11,594 nucleotides of DNA. Source: CAISIP01 sp031367285. GTDB taxonomy: Bacteria; Pseudomonadota; Gammaproteobacteria; Burkholderiales; Burkholderiaceae_C. The notes beneath the pieces are model-generated. The model was not told the DNA's origin, ran no database searches, and was given only the letters and a program-made list of their open reading frames with translations. The stretch lies in contig JANLPN010000235.1 in NCBI GenBank assembly GCA_031367285.1, forward strand, positions 1-11,594, written 5' to 3'. Numbering within the stretch: position 1 is the first letter of the stretch; each line of letters opens with the position of its first letter. The position numbers and the translations under genes were made by a program. Below, piece after piece: positions 1-7,072 of the stretch.

Positions 1-12
1 GATCGTGTCGGT

Positions 13-100
13 GGGGTGCTCGGCGCAGCGGCATAAAGGAGGAGCGGCCGGCCCTAGGCAGCTGCGGGGGACAGCCGCGGAGCCGAGTACCCCGCCGGCC
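13..100 (+). other. Self-complementary, possibly structured leader RNA upstream of mesD
   Basis: Bases 13-24 (GGGGTGCTCGGC) pair with 82-93 (GCCGAGTACCCC) over 12 positions, with one G-U. Inside this, 28-32 (GCGGC) can pair with 74-78 (GCCGC). Bases 46-52 (GGCCGGC) can pair with 94-100 (GCCGGCC), which lies outside the main stem, so the two helices together would form a pseudoknot. A small hairpin, CCGT-TCG-ACGG, follows at 113-123. The block ends about 125 bp before the mesD start. I do not recognise a known riboswitch consensus: cobalamin and SAH classes were considered and do not fit. It could instead be the end of an upstream transcription unit, since one frame closes with TAA at 34-36. 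High GC makes chance pairing easier, so the structure is a hypothesis. Confidence 0.3.
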
Positions 101-225
101 CGATCACACGAACCGTTCGACGGACCCAGAACAAACGTAAGTTGCTTTGTCGTCATTTCCGGAAAGATCAATAGTACGTACCGTGAGCACACCATGTTTG
201 GGTGGATAACAAACCAGGAGACCCC

Positions 226-1317
226 ATGTTCGAAACCGCAATAGCAGGCAGCCTGCCCAAACCCGCCTGGCTGGCTGAGACGCAGAAACTCTGGCCGCAA
301 TGGAAAAGCGCGGGCGAGGAGTTGCTGCAGGCCAAGGCCGACGCCACCTTGTTGTGGATCAAGGCGCAGGAGGATGCGGGCCTGGCCATCATCGGCGACG
401 GTGAACAGGCACGCCAGCATTTTGTGCACGGCTTCGTGGAGCATGTGGGCGGTATCGATTTCGAGCACAAAGTCACCATGGGCATTCGCAACAACCGCTA
501 CGACGCACAGGTACCGCAGGTGGTGGGGCCGCTGGCGCTCAAGGGCCGGGTACATGCGTTCGAAGCGCGCCTGCTGCGTGCACATACGGCCAAGAAGATC
601 AAGTTCACGCTGCCGGGACCGATGACGATCGTGGACACGGTGGCCGACCGTTTTTATGGCGATCGGGCCGCGATGGCCATGGCCTTTGCGGAGTTGCTGA
701 ACCAGGAGGCGCTGGCGCTGCGCGACGACGGGGTGGACATCATCCAGTTCGACGAACCGGCCTTCAACGTCTACATGCGGGACGCGGCTGACTGGGGCGT
801 CAAGGCCCTGGAGCGTGCCGCGCAGGGCCTGGCGCGCGAGGCAGCGCCCGGCGTGCCTGGACCCGGAGGCGCGCCCGCGGTGCGCGCCTGTACCACGGCG
901 GTGCACATCTGTTACGGCTACGGCATCAAGGCCAACACCGACTGGAAACAGACGCTGGGTGCGCAATGGCGGCAGTACGAGCAGGTATTCCCGGCCCTGG
1001 CGGCCAGCAGCATCGCGCAGGTCAGCCTGGAGTGTTACCACTCGCAGGTACCGCTGGAGCTCATGAGCCTGCTCAAGGGCAAGGACGTGATGGTAGGTGT
1101 GATAGACGTGGCCAGCGACGAGATCGAGACCGCGGAACAGGTGGCCACCACCATAGGCCGCGCGCTGAAGTTCGTGCCGGCGCGGCGCCTGATTGCCTGC
1201 ACCAACTGCGGCCTGGCGCCGATGCGGCGCGACATTGCGCTAAAAAAGCTGGAGGCGCTGGGCCTGGGCGCGGCGCTGGCCAGGCAGCGTTACGGCGAAC
1301 CGGAGACCGCCCAATGA
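226..1317 (+). CDS. mesD: MesD-like B12-independent methionine synthase
   Basis: The 363-residue protein is a single catalytic MetE-type barrel without the N-terminal MetE domain. It should methylate homocysteine to methionine in the cytoplasm. Visible motifs are AGSLPKP (7-13), DGEQARQHF (58-66), PGPMTIVDT (130-138) and DEPAFN (176-181). Zinc-site residues are likely H227 and C229 (HICYGYG), E269 and C328 (CTNCG). The overall pattern, including GYGIKANTDW, matches the MesD family as I remember it from Acinetobacter. That family is reported to be folate-independent and oxygen-dependent and to need the DUF1852 partner MesX. No MesX gene lies in this window, though it could lie upstream. The start at 226 is chosen because AGGAG lies 5 bases upstream; an upstream in-frame GTG at 202 lacks a site. 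A Gly/Pro-rich stretch at about 203-222, just before the zinc ligands, looks like an insertion. Core-MetE is the alternative name. Confidence 0.85.
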   Translation: MFETAIAGSLPKPAWLAETQKLWPQWKSAGEELLQAKADATLLWIKAQEDAGLAIIGDGEQARQHFVHGFVEHVGGIDFEHKVTMGIRNNRYDAQVPQVVGPLALKGRVHAFEARLLRAHTAKKIKFTLPGPMTIVDTVADRFYGDRAAMAMAFAELLNQEALALRDDGVDIIQFDEPAFNVYMRDAADWGVKALERAAQGLAREAAPGVPGPGGAPAVRACTTAVHICYGYGIKANTDWKQTLGAQWRQYEQVFPALAASSIAQVSLECYHSQVPLELMSLLKGKDVMVGVIDVASDEIETAEQVATTIGRALKFVPARRLIACTNCGLAPMRRDIALKKLEALGLGAALARQRYGEPETAQ

Positions 1318-2498
1318 TTTTGCCCACGGCGGAGCCCGCCGAACTCGGCTTGTGCCCGCAGCGCAGCGCCGCGCTGGTGGATGTTTTGCAGGCGCACATC
1401 GACCGCAAACATCTGCCGGGTGCTGTGGTGGTCGTTGCGCGGCACGGAAAAATTGCGCTGCTCAAGAGCCTGGGCGAACAAGACCCAGGCATTGGAACAG
1501 CAATGGCGCCGGACAGCATCTTTCGCCTGTATTCCATGACCAAACCGGTGGTGTCGGTAGCCGCGATGATGCTGATGGAGCAGGGCAAGTTCCTGTTGTG
1601 TGACCCGGTGGCCCGTTATCTGCCCGAATTTGCCAACCAGCAGGTGGCGGTGGAGCGTGACGGGCAGCTCACGCTGCAGCCGCTGCAGCGCCCGATGGCG
1701 GTGCAGGATCTAATGCGCCATACGTCGGGGCTTACCTACGAGTTCTCGGGGCAGTCGGCGGTGCAGCGGCGCTACTACGAACAAGAGGTCAATATCCGGC
1801 GCCCCGGGCGCGACAATGCGGCGTTTTGCAAGGCGCTGGCGGCCATTCCGCTGATGGACCAGCCCGGCAGCATCGGTGAATACAGCCGCGCCACCGACGT
1901 GCTGGGCCGGCTGGTGGAAGTGCTCAGTGGCCAAAGCCTGGGTGTCTGTCTGCAGGAAAAAATATTTGCGCCGCTGGGCATGGCAGCTACCGGCTTCTTC
2001 GTGCCCGTGGCTCAACACGGCCGCATCGCCGAGCCGTTTAGCCACGACCCCGACGGCGGCGTGATGATGACCATGTCCAGTATCCGCGAGCAACCGGCCA
2101 TGGAGTCGGGCGGTGGCGGCCTGGTATCCACGGCCCTGGACTACGCGTGTTTCCTGCAATGCCTGTTGAACCGCGGGCGTTTGGGTAACGTGCGTTTGCT
2201 GTCTCCGCACACGGTGGATTTCATGACGGCAGACCACCTGGGTCGCATCCCGGCGCGCGACAACCTGCTGGAGCCCGGCGAGGGTTTCGGCCTGGGGTTC
2301 GCCGTGCGCCTGGCGTTGGGCGTTACGCCAGTGCCGGGCTCGGTGGGCACGTATTACTGGAGTGGCCTGGGTGGCACCAGTTTTTTTGTCGATCCGGCGC
2401 AGGACATGTTTGCCATGCTGCTGATCCAGGCGCCGAACCAGCGCGCGTATTACCGCCAGCTGTTTCGCAACCTCGTGTATGCCAGCCTGGTGGATTGA
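1314..2498 (+). CDS. Class C beta-lactamase-family serine hydrolase (EstB-like esterase)
   Basis: The 394-residue protein belongs to the beta-lactamase/penicillin-binding-protein-like hydrolase fold. The SxxK nucleophile motif is S74-M-T-K77, preceded by FRLY. HTSGL lies at 136-140, and Y190-S191 in GEYSRATDVLG fits the YxN/YxS second motif. GGGGLVSTALDY and the late WSGLGGTSFFVDP are typical of the family and stand where true beta-lactamases have KTG. This pattern favours an esterase or amide hydrolase over an antibiotic-degrading enzyme. No clear signal peptide is seen, so the protein is probably cytoplasmic. The substrate cannot be read from sequence. The ATG overlaps the mesD stop as ATGA, which suggests translational coupling and co-transcription. 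The length is normal for the family (about 380-430). Family confidence is high; any role tied to methionine metabolism is only inferred from position. Confidence 0.85.
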   Translation: MILPTAEPAELGLCPQRSAALVDVLQAHIDRKHLPGAVVVVARHGKIALLKSLGEQDPGIGTAMAPDSIFRLYSMTKPVVSVAAMMLMEQGKFLLCDPVARYLPEFANQQVAVERDGQLTLQPLQRPMAVQDLMRHTSGLTYEFSGQSAVQRRYYEQEVNIRRPGRDNAAFCKALAAIPLMDQPGSIGEYSRATDVLGRLVEVLSGQSLGVCLQEKIFAPLGMAATGFFVPVAQHGRIAEPFSHDPDGGVMMTMSSIREQPAMESGGGGLVSTALDYACFLQCLLNRGRLGNVRLLSPHTVDFMTADHLGRIPARDNLLEPGEGFGLGFAVRLALGVTPVPGSVGTYYWSGLGGTSFFVDPAQDMFAMLLIQAPNQRAYYRQLFRNLVYASLVD

Positions 2499-2522
2499 CA
2501 GCCATTACACTGGCGCGACACC

Positions 2523-2792
2523 ATGGTCGTTGTTGAATTCGCCGCCAGCCTGCGCCGCCACGTGGATTGCCCGCCGCAGTCGGTCACACCCGGCAGCCTG
2601 CGGGAGGTGCTAGAGGCAGCGCTGCTTGGCGCTCCCGAGTTGGGGCACTACGTGTTTGACGACCAGCGCGCGGTGCGCAAACATGTGGCCGTTTTCATAA
2701 ACCGGGAAATGGTGCAGGATCGCCGGCACCTGGACCAGGCGCTGAGTGCAGGGGACCGGGTTCTGGTCATACAGGCCCTCACGGGTGGTTAG
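2523..2792 (+). CDS. MoaD/ThiS-family ubiquitin-fold protein
   Basis: The 89-residue protein has the features of small sulfur-carrier proteins. It begins with a strand (MVVVEFAASLRRHV), has a helix around SLREVLEAAL, then VAVFINREMV and a final GDRVLVIQALTGG that ends in exposed Gly-Gly. In MoaD and ThiS this Gly-Gly is adenylylated and thiocarboxylated by an E1-like enzyme such as MoeB or ThiF. No such enzyme, and no MoaE, is encoded here, so assignment to molybdopterin synthesis is not supported even though a molybdate transporter lies nearby. No good ribosome site precedes the ATG. The gene starts 24 bases after the hydrolase stop and ends 25 bases before the beta-propeller gene. That pairing is the best clue to its function. 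A carrier or modifier role with an unknown partner is inferred. Confidence 0.75.
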   Translation: MVVVEFAASLRRHVDCPPQSVTPGSLREVLEAALLGAPELGHYVFDDQRAVRKHVAVFINREMVQDRRHLDQALSAGDRVLVIQALTGG

Positions 2793-2817
2793 ACATTGCG
2801 GGTATCAGGAGACCATC

Positions 2818-3915
2818 ATGCACACCGTTCTTGTTGGCAGCCGTAAAGGCCTGTTTGTTGTTCGCGGAGCCGGGATGCACTGGAACATCGCCGCCCACCA
2901 TTTCGCCGGCGACCCGGTGACCCAGGTGCTGGCCGATGCGCGTGATGGCGCCTGGTATGCCGCCCTGCGTATGGGGCACTTTGGCATCAAGTTGCGCAAG
3001 AGCCTGGACCAGGGCGCCAGCTGGCAGGAAATTGCCGCGCCGGCTTTTCCGGCCAAGCCCGCCGAGGGACCCTGGGCCGACGACAACACGCCCTGGAGTG
3101 TGGACCTGTTGTGGACGCTGGTGGCAGGCGGCGTCGATGAGCCGGGTACTTTGTGGGCCGGTTGTATCCCCGCGGGTTTGTTCCGGTCGCAGGATGGCGG
3201 CGCGAGCTGGCAACTGAATATGCCGTTGTGGGAGCAGCCCGGACGCAGAGAATGGTTTGGCGGCGGGTATGACCATGCCGGCGTCCATTCGGTGCTGGTG
3301 GACCCGCGCGATAGCCGCCACCTCACAGTGGCGGTGTCTTGTGGCGGCGTCTGGCAGAGTTTGGATGCCGGAGCCAACTGGGCCTTGACCGCCAGCGGCA
3401 TGCGGGCCGACTTCATGCCCGAGGAGCGCGTGGAAGACGGCAATATCCAGGACCCGCATTGCCTGGTGCAGTGTGCGGCCGACCCGCAGTCGCTGTGGGT
3501 ACAGCACCATTGCGGCATTTACCGCTCCACGGACGCTTCCCAAAGCTGGCAGCAGATTGCCGCGCCAGCGCCTTCGGGTTTTGGTTTTGCGGTGGCCTGT
3601 GATCCGCGCAACCCGCAGCGCGCCTGGTTCGTGCCGGCGCAGGCTGACGCCGTGCGTATTCCAGTGGGCGGGAAAATGGTCGTCACCCGGACCGACGATG
3701 GTGGCGCCACGTTCAAGGTGTTCGGCGACGGTCTGCCGCAAGACCATGCCTGCCATCTGGTGTACCGCCACGCGCTGGATGTGGCGGCTGATGGCCAGAC
3801 CCTGGCCATGGCGTCCACCACCGGGGCCCTGTGGGTTAGCGGCAATGCGGGAGAGAATTGGCACACGGTGTCGCGCGATTTGCCACCGGTGGCCGCAGTG
3901 AGGTTCGTGCCTTGA
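2818..3915 (+). CDS. Asp-box (BNR) repeat beta-propeller protein
   Basis: The 365-residue protein carries at least six copies of the Asp-box pattern S-x-D-x-G-x-x-W or close variants: SLDQGASW (62-69), SQDGGASW (124-131), SLDAGANW (181-188), STDASQSW (237-244), RTDDGGATF (291-299) and SGNAGENW (341-348). The spacing of about 50-60 residues predicts one sialidase-like or photosystem-assembly-factor-like propeller. The catalytic Arg triad and FRIP motif of true sialidases are not evident, so 'exo-alpha-sialidase' would be an over-annotation. There is no signal peptide: the protein starts MHTVLVGSRKGLFVV, which is already a propeller strand, so it is probably cytoplasmic. The start at 2818 has AGGAG at 2807-2811; an upstream in-frame start would overlap the MoaD-like gene. 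A scaffold or partner role with the adjacent MoaD-like protein is inferred only. Confidence 0.8.
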   Translation: MHTVLVGSRKGLFVVRGAGMHWNIAAHHFAGDPVTQVLADARDGAWYAALRMGHFGIKLRKSLDQGASWQEIAAPAFPAKPAEGPWADDNTPWSVDLLWTLVAGGVDEPGTLWAGCIPAGLFRSQDGGASWQLNMPLWEQPGRREWFGGGYDHAGVHSVLVDPRDSRHLTVAVSCGGVWQSLDAGANWALTASGMRADFMPEERVEDGNIQDPHCLVQCAADPQSLWVQHHCGIYRSTDASQSWQQIAAPAPSGFGFAVACDPRNPQRAWFVPAQADAVRIPVGGKMVVTRTDDGGATFKVFGDGLPQDHACHLVYRHALDVAADGQTLAMASTTGALWVSGNAGENWHTVSRDLPPVAAVRFVP

Positions 3916-3953
3916 GCGTTGGTGCCCGGCCAACGTTGGTCGTGCCGGTGCAG

Positions 3954-4670
3954 ATGCCGCTGGTTCTGGTTCCTGGCCTGATGTGTGATGCCTCGGTGTG
4001 GGAGCCGGTGGTCCCGCTGCTGGCGCCACACGCCGTGTGCCAGGTGGTGGACCACGGCGCCGCGAACAGTCTCACGCTGATGGCGCAACAAGCCCTGGAT
4101 AACGCGCCTGGGCGTTTCGCGCTGGCTGGCCATTCGATGGGCGGGCGTGTCGCCGTGGAAATGCTGCGCCTGGCGCCGCAGCGGGTGACGCACCTTGCCT
4201 TGCTGGATACCGGTTATCGCCAGCGCGCTGGTGGTGCCAAAGGCGACGACGAAGCGCGCGGACGCTACGAGTTGCTGGCCGTTGCCCGGGCCCGGGGCGT
4301 GCGCGCAATGGCCAGCCAATGGGTGCAGGGCATGGTGGCGCCGGCACGCCTGGCCGATGCGGCGTTGGTCGAGTCCATCGTGGCCATGCTCGAACGCAAG
4401 AGCGCCGACACCTTCGAGCAGCAGATTGAGGCTTTGCTCAAGCGGCCCGATGCCACCCCTGTGCTGGCCGGCGTGCGGGTTCCCGCATTGGTGTTGTGCG
4501 GCAGCGAGGACAGTTGGGCGCCGGTGTCGCAGCATGAGGAAATCGCCGCCTTGATGCCGGGCCGCGCCGTGCTGAAGGTGGTCGACGGCGCGGGGCACAT
4601 GAGCACCATGGAGCAACCTGAGCTCGTTGCCCTGGCCATGCTTGAATGGCTGCAGCGCCCCGGCCTTTGA
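3954..4670 (+). CDS. Alpha/beta-fold hydrolase
   Basis: With this start the protein has 238 residues and shows a full alpha/beta-hydrolase triad. The nucleophile S61 lies in AGHSMGG (58-64), the acid D186 in GSEDSWAP, and the base H215 in GAGHMSTMEQP. The N-terminal MPLVLVPGLMCDASVW fits the first strand and oxyanion-hole region of this superfamily. No signal peptide is seen, and the substrate is unknown. The reading frame is open further upstream. TTG at 3912, overlapping the stop of the propeller gene and preceded by GTGAGG, and GTG at 3942 are alternative starts; ATG 3954 lacks a clear ribosome site. The gene is last in the plus-strand cluster and is followed by a terminator 57 bases downstream. 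Confidence 0.8.
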   Translation: MPLVLVPGLMCDASVWEPVVPLLAPHAVCQVVDHGAANSLTLMAQQALDNAPGRFALAGHSMGGRVAVEMLRLAPQRVTHLALLDTGYRQRAGGAKGDDEARGRYELLAVARARGVRAMASQWVQGMVAPARLADAALVESIVAMLERKSADTFEQQIEALLKRPDATPVLAGVRVPALVLCGSEDSWAPVSQHEEIAALMPGRAVLKVVDGAGHMSTMEQPELVALAMLEWLQRPGL

Positions 4671-4726
4671 ACGGCATGCCCCCTGTGGGTGAACCCCCGG
4701 GCGGACAAGGCGACAGGCATCTGGTG

Positions 4727-4747
4727 AACCCGGTACACCGGGTTTTT
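4727..4747 (+). terminator. Rho-independent terminator after the mesD cluster
   Basis: A perfect 7-bp stem, AACCCGG (4727-4733) with CCGGGTT (4738-4744), has a four-base TACA loop and runs into a T tract (4743-4747). It lies 57 bases after the hydrolase stop and before the DUF4331 gene, so it should end the first plus-strand transcription unit. Confidence 0.8.
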
Positions 4748-4801
4748 GCGCGCGTCCGCGGCATTTGAATCCAATCCACGCGATGCTGCGTATGCCTTTA
4801 T

Positions 4802-4828
4802 GCCGGGAGCCCGCAGCGGGCTCCCGGC
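4802..4828 (+). repeat. Long perfect hairpin in the DUF4331 leader
   Basis: GCCGGGAGCCCG (4802-4813) and CGGGCTCCCGGC (4817-4828) form a perfect 12-bp inverted repeat around a CAG loop. No T tract follows, so it is not a standard terminator in either direction. It lies 54 bases upstream of the DUF4331 start, between the upstream terminator and the GAGGAG ribosome site. It may stabilise the leader transcript, act as a barrier to read-through, or be a dispersed palindromic repeat. The choice cannot be made from this window alone. Confidence 0.6.
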
Positions 4829-4882
4829 GCGGCGCGCTTCGGTTGATGTGCGCCGCCCATCAACCCGTCCGAGGAGTTCAAC

Positions 4883-6439
4883 ATGACCCTGCCATCGCCC
4901 TGGCGCACCCCGGTGCTGACCAGTCTTGCCGCTGCAATTGCCATCAGCGGGCTCGTTCTGCTTTCCCCACCCGCCCAGGCCTCCAGCCACCGGGAAGCAC
5001 CGTTCATTGCGACCCAGCCCAAGGTGGATGGAACCGATCTCTACCTGTTCAACAGCTACGAGACCGGCCGCGCGGGTTATGTAACGGTGATTGCCAATTA
5101 CCAGCCCTTGCAGGATGCCTACGGCGGACCGAACTACTTCAAGATGGACCCGAACGCGCTGTACGAAATTCACATTGACAATAATGGCGACGCGCGCGAG
5201 GACCTGACTTTCCAGTTTCGCTTCCAGAACAACTTCAAGGCCATCACGTTACCGATCGGCGGCCAGAATGTTGCGATACCACTGAGCCAGGCCGGCCAGG
5301 TCAGTGCGCCTAACGCTGGCGCGCTCAACGTCAACGAGCAGTTCACGCTGGCCTTGGTGCGGGGTGACCGCCGAACCGGCGCGACCGCGGCGGTCAGCCG
5401 CATGGGCAGCGGCGCCACGGTGTTCGACAAGCCGGTGGACAACATCGGTACCAAAACCATCCCCAATTACGCTGCGTATGCGGCGCAGCACATTTACGAT
5501 GTAAACATTCCCGGTTGCGGCACACCGGGCCGGGTGTTTGTGGGCCAGCGCCAGGAAGGTTTCGCGGTCAATTTGGGAGCGGTGTTCGACCTGGTGAACG
5601 CACCACTGTCGGTAATCACCGATCCGGCGCTGATCGGAGCCGTGGCCAACGTGATTGGCGACAAGAACATTACTACGCTTGCGCTGGAGATTCACAAGAG
5701 CTGTTTGCTGGCTGCCGGAAGCAACGACCCGGTGATTGGGGCCTGGACCACCGCCAGCATTCGCCAGAGCCAGCTTATCAATGCGACCCCGCCCAGTGGG
5801 TACCAGACCACCGCCAGCGTCGGCGGCGCCTGGGTGCAAGTGTCTCGCGTGGGGATGCCTCTGGTCAACGAGGTGGTGATAGGCTTGCCGGACAAGGACA
5901 AGTTCAACGGCTCGTCGCCACGCAACGATGGCCAGTTTGCCGCCTATGTAACCAATCCGACTCTCCCGGCCTTGCTGGAAATCGCGCTTGCAACACCTGC
6001 AATAGCGCCCACCAACCTGCCGCGTACCGACCTGGTGACCACCTTCCTGACCGGTATTGCGGGAGTCAACCAGCCGGTGAACGTGGTGCCTTCAGAGATG
6101 TTGCGGCTGAACACGGCCATTGCCGCAGTGCCGTTTGGCCAGCAGAACCGTCTCGGTATCGTGGGCAGCGTGGCAACCGGGGGCAGCGACTTCGCGGGCT
6201 ACCCCAATGGCCGCCGGCCCAAGGACGACGTGGTGGACATTTCACTGGTCGCGGTAATGGGTGGCTTGTGTATTGTCAACGGCAATACGAACGCCTTCGG
6301 CTTTGGCGTTGCCTGCAAGCCTTCTGCCGTGCCACTGGGCACCACGTCATTGAAACTGCACGACGCAGTAGACCAGGCGGTGCAGCCATTTCTGCCCGGC
6401 TTTCCTTACCTCAACACGCCACTGCCTGGCGCGCAGTAG
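4883..6439 (+). CDS. Exported DUF4331 family protein
   Basis: The 518-residue protein begins with a basic and hydrophobic signal sequence (MTLPSPWRTP, then a hydrophobic core at 11-28). Cleavage is likely after AQA at residue 33, leaving a mature start SSHREAPFI. SHREAP at the mature N-terminus followed by PKVDGTDLYLFNSYE is the signature of DUF4331. An acidic turn, DNNGDAREDLTF (99-110), may bind calcium by analogy with Asp-rich loops. Later motifs include FVGQRQEGFAVNLGAVFDLVN and LPDKDKFNGSSPRNDGQF. The biochemical role of DUF4331 is not known to me, and a periplasmic or extracellular location is inferred. GAGGAG (4870-4875) supports the ATG at 4883. The PEP-CTERM gene follows after 30 bases and is probably co-transcribed. 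The length is within the usual range, with no sign of truncation. Confidence 0.85.
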   Translation: MTLPSPWRTPVLTSLAAAIAISGLVLLSPPAQASSHREAPFIATQPKVDGTDLYLFNSYETGRAGYVTVIANYQPLQDAYGGPNYFKMDPNALYEIHIDNNGDAREDLTFQFRFQNNFKAITLPIGGQNVAIPLSQAGQVSAPNAGALNVNEQFTLALVRGDRRTGATAAVSRMGSGATVFDKPVDNIGTKTIPNYAAYAAQHIYDVNIPGCGTPGRVFVGQRQEGFAVNLGAVFDLVNAPLSVITDPALIGAVANVIGDKNITTLALEIHKSCLLAAGSNDPVIGAWTTASIRQSQLINATPPSGYQTTASVGGAWVQVSRVGMPLVNEVVIGLPDKDKFNGSSPRNDGQFAAYVTNPTLPALLEIALATPAIAPTNLPRTDLVTTFLTGIAGVNQPVNVVPSEMLRLNTAIAAVPFGQQNRLGIVGSVATGGSDFAGYPNGRRPKDDVVDISLVAVMGGLCIVNGNTNAFGFGVACKPSAVPLGTTSLKLHDAVDQAVQPFLPGFPYLNTPLPGAQ

Positions 6440-6469
6440 GCCGACCGAACAACTTCTGGAGCAGACATC

Positions 6470-7072
6470 ATGAAAAAGACACTTTCCCGGTTTGCCTGTG
6501 CACTTGCCCTGGCCGTTGGCGCAAGCGCCCACGCGGGCCTGGTAACTTTTGATGCACCGACGCTGGTGGATATCGACCCCGTGACCAACGTCGCTACCTA
6601 TACCGAGAGCGGTTTTCGCTTTTCGGGTGACGCGGCTTCTTACCTTCCGCTCGACTTCATCGGCACCGGTGGCAGCGGCGGTCTGTTGGTGCTGGCCAAC
6701 AGCACGCTGACGTTGACAGGTTTCGACGGAGGCCTGTTTAACCTTGTCTCGTTGGACTACGGCTTGTATGACCTTTCGGCTTTGGACCCGTCGCTGAAAC
6801 TGCTGGTGCACGGGCTCTTTGGCGACAACACAGAGCTGAACCAGACGCTGGGGCTGGGTGACCCGGCCAGCTTCGCGTTCACGGGATGGACTGCGCTCAA
6901 GGAAGTGACATTCGCCGCCAATGCCGATTACGTTCTGGACAACGTCAGCTCGGTGCCTGAGCCTGGCTCGGTGGCACTCGTTGGCGCGGCCTTGGCCGGA
7001 CTCGTATTCGTGCGGCGCCGATTTTCCCGCCTGGATGCCGGACCAGGCCCTACGTCATCACTCCCAGGATGA
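6470..7072 (+). CDS. PEP-CTERM sorting-domain surface protein
   Basis: The 200-residue protein has an N-terminal signal peptide (MKKTLSRFACALALAVGASAHA, cleavage near 22) and a Gly/Leu-rich body of beta character. A C-terminal PEP-CTERM anchor consists of VPEP at 162-165, a hydrophobic helix at about 167-181 and RRR at 182-184. Such proteins are exported, then recognised and cut at the PEP motif by exosortase, often in biofilm or exopolysaccharide producers. No exosortase is in the window. TGGAG lies about 10 bases before the ATG. The tail continues 16 residues past the arginine cluster, longer than usual, and its last codons overlap the end of modE on the other strand. The specific function of the body is unknown. 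Its closeness to the DUF4331 gene suggests a joint envelope role. Confidence 0.85.
   Translation: MKKTLSRFACALALAVGASAHAGLVTFDAPTLVDIDPVTNVATYTESGFRFSGDAASYLPLDFIGTGGSGGLLVLANSTLTLTGFDGGLFNLVSLDYGLYDLSALDPSLKLLVHGLFGDNTELNQTLGLGDPASFAFTGWTALKEVTFAANADYVLDNVSSVPEPGSVALVGAALAGLVFVRRRFSRLDAGPGPTSSLPG

Noticed and set aside
1..36. C-terminal end of an upstream gene (frame 1, reading DRVGGVLGAAA then TAA)
   Set aside because: Only 11 codons are visible and no family can be recognised, so it was not annotated.
46..64. Run of restriction-type palindromes (GGCCGGCC, CCTAGG, CAGCTG) suggesting a cloning artefact
   Set aside because: Six- and eight-base palindromes arise easily in such GC-rich DNA and no vector sequence adjoins them.
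13..225. Cobalamin, SAH or HDV-like ribozyme element before mesD
   Set aside because: The GGCCGGC strand and the CCAGGAGACC string before the ATG recall such RNAs, but the conserved core sequences and the helix order are absent; CCAGGAG is explained by the ribosome site.
2779..4029. Long minus-strand open frame of 416 codons
   Set aside because: It is the antisense shadow of the propeller and hydrolase genes: composition is His/Pro/Arg-rich, there is no recognisable motif, and the plus-strand proteins are clear.
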